Positions 4,374-5,082 of a stretch of DNA of 5,082 nt are shown here, piece by piece. The DNA is from Paracoccaceae bacterium. GTDB lineage: Bacteria; Pseudomonadota; Alphaproteobacteria; Rhodobacterales; Rhodobacteraceae. The stretch lies in the NCBI GenBank assembly GCA_020832725.1, contig JAFIEC010000082.1:1-5082 (forward strand), in the 5' to 3' direction. The number at the start of each line of letters is the position of its first letter. Positions within the stretch are counted from its first letter, which is position 1. The position numbers and the translations under genes were made by a program. The notes below the pieces were generated by a model. The model worked only from the letters and a program-made list of their open reading frames with translations, did no database searches and was not told where the DNA came from.

Positions 4374-5082
4374 ATGCGCGATCTGACCCGAGAGACATCA
4401 CCCGCACCGGCGGGCACCCCGAAGAGATCGCCGGAGGGGGCGCGCATCGGTCCCAATGCGGTGCTGCAGATGGTGGCGCCGCTGCAGGCGCATCTGGGCG
4501 CGGCGGGGGCGGATGCGCTTCTTGCCCGGGCGGGGCTGGGGCGGCTGCCCGATGGCAGCGCCATGATCCCCGAAGCGCAGGCGGCTGCCCTGCACCAGAG
4601 GCTGCGGGCCGAATTGCCTGCGGCGGCACCCGCCATCGCCCGGGCTGCTGGGCTGGGCACGGGGGACTACATTCTCGCCCACCGCATTCCCCGGCCAGCG
4701 CAGGCGGTGTTGCGGCTGATGCCCGCGCCTCTGGCCGCGCGCATGCTGGCGCGGGCCATTGCCCGGCACGCCTGGACATTCGCGGGGTCGGGTCGGTTCC
4801 GCATCCTGTCTCGGGCAGAGCTGGCGCGGGAGCGGGCGGCTCCACGCCACCCGCCTCCCGGGTCTGACAGGCTGGGGCTGGCCGCTGCCCCCGCAATGGC
4901 CGCTGCCCCCGCCGCCCCCGCCGCGCCCGTGGGCCCCGATGCGGGCATCGCCACCGTTGCTCGGGTTGTAGGGGTCGATTGCGTCGCCCCGGCCGCAGGC
5001 GTCGCTCCGCCGTGGCGGGCGCGGGGCCCCCCCCCCGCCCCCCCCCCCCCCGGCCGGCGGGGGGCCCCCCCCCCCCCCCCGG
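4374..5082 (+). CDS. bchJ: Bacteriochlorophyll synthesis protein BchJ (V4R domain); 3' part corrupted and running off the right edge
   Basis: BchJ was first called the 4-vinyl (8-vinyl) reductase; other enzymes are now assigned that step, and BchJ is viewed as an accessory factor, possibly handling Mg-porphyrin substrates. The ATG at 4374 has an excellent GGAGGGG (4364-4370). After a poorly conserved leader, residues 25-144 match BchJ of Rhodobacter as I recall it: IGPNAVLQMVAPL (25-37), LPDGSAMIPEAQA (58-70), GTGDYILAHRIPRPAQ (95-110) and HAWTFAGSGRFRI (132-144). The V4R domain should continue to about residue 210 and end with a cysteine-containing stretch before CRF. Beyond residue about 145 (base 4807) the frame instead gives Ala/Pro-rich sequence, though fragments such as DRL (165-167) and VDCVA (201-205) look like remnants in approximately the expected places. 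The frame stays open to 5082 but ends in polyproline from the C runs. I read this as an intact gene with sequencing errors near a contig end; a real pseudogene is possible. bchG usually follows. Confidence 0.85.
   Translation, partial: MRDLTRETSPAPAGTPKRSPEGARIGPNAVLQMVAPLQAHLGAAGADALLARAGLGRLPDGSAMIPEAQAAALHQRLRAELPAAAPAIARAAGLGTGDYILAHRIPRPAQAVLRLMPAPLAARMLARAIARHAWTFAGSGRFRILSRAELARERAAPRHPPPGSDRLGLAAAPAMAAAPAAPAAPVGPDAGIATVARVVGVDCVAPAAGVAPPWRARGPPPAPPPPGRRGAPPPPP
4880..4912. repeat. Two 15-bp direct repeats 18 bp apart
   Basis: GGCCGCTGCCCCCGC occurs at 4880-4894 and again at 4898-4912, followed by further CCCCCGCCG-like units to about 4927. The repeat sits where the conserved V4R sequence of BchJ should be and encodes only Ala/Pro. 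It may be a basecalling or assembly artefact, or a real slippage expansion. Confidence 0.55.
5021..5082. other. C/G homopolymer run at the window end, probable artefact
   Basis: C runs of 10 (5027-5036), 14 (5038-5051) and 16 (5065-5080) bases are separated only by G-rich patches, with no A or T after 5013. Nothing comparable occurs elsewhere in the window. This is typical of a low-quality read or contig terminus and should not be interpreted as coding. Confidence 0.8.

Noticed and set aside
2486..4660. 724-codon open frame on the minus strand opposite bchE and bchJ
   Set aside because: It is antisense to the unmistakable BchE coding sequence, rich in Pro/Arg/His/Gly without recognisable domains, and is the usual shadow frame of GC-rich DNA.
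3889..4896. 335-codon minus-strand open frame opposite the bchE tail and bchJ
   Set aside because: Pro/Ala/Arg-rich translation with no domain; explained by third-position GC bias of bchE and bchJ.
5021..5082. Polyproline C-terminal domain on BchJ
   Set aside because: It is encoded only by long C homopolymers at the extreme end of the sequence, unlike any BchJ, and is best read as artefact.

Overview
The window is GC-rich DNA from a phototrophic alphaproteobacterium. The closest matches by eye are to Rhodobacterales proteins (Rhodobacter/roseobacter type). This rests on near full-length recognition of a bacteriochlorophyll gene (bchE), a Rhodobacterales-style CarB, and promoter motifs of the PpsR/CrtJ and FnrL kind. 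Species cannot be told from sequence alone.

Layout. Left part, minus strand: the first 281 codons of carB (carbamoyl-phosphate synthase large subunit, running off the left edge), its promoter, a GC-rich terminator, and a complete cyclopropane-fatty-acid synthase gene (cfa) with a ~130-nt leader. Right part, plus strand: a complete bchE (anaerobic Mg-protoporphyrin IX monomethyl ester cyclase), a 130-nt gap with a stem-loop, then bchJ (V4R-domain bacteriochlorophyll protein). The bchJ 3' end dissolves into low-complexity C/G runs at the window edge, which look like sequence or assembly failure rather than biology.

The 269-bp divergent region between cfa and bchE is the most informative non-coding stretch. 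It holds two abutting TGT-N12-ACA palindromes (the PpsR/CrtJ operator pattern). Their inner arms form a third palindrome of the Fnr type (TTGAC-N4-GTCAA), centred 41.5 bp upstream of a start site implied by a -10-like hexamer. This is compact wiring for aerobic repression plus anaerobic activation of an oxygen-sensitive pathway. On the cfa side there is a separate sigma-70-like promoter framed by a widely spaced inverted repeat, and a perfect hairpin in the leader.

How the genes work together: bchE and bchJ belong to bacteriochlorophyll a synthesis and are probably co-transcribed, with bchG the usual next gene beyond the edge. carB (pyrimidine/arginine precursor) and cfa (membrane lipid modification) are general genes, so the window probably covers one edge of a photosynthesis gene cluster or a detached bchEJ segment. 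No RNA genes, CRISPR arrays, insertion sequences or new multi-gene system are visible.
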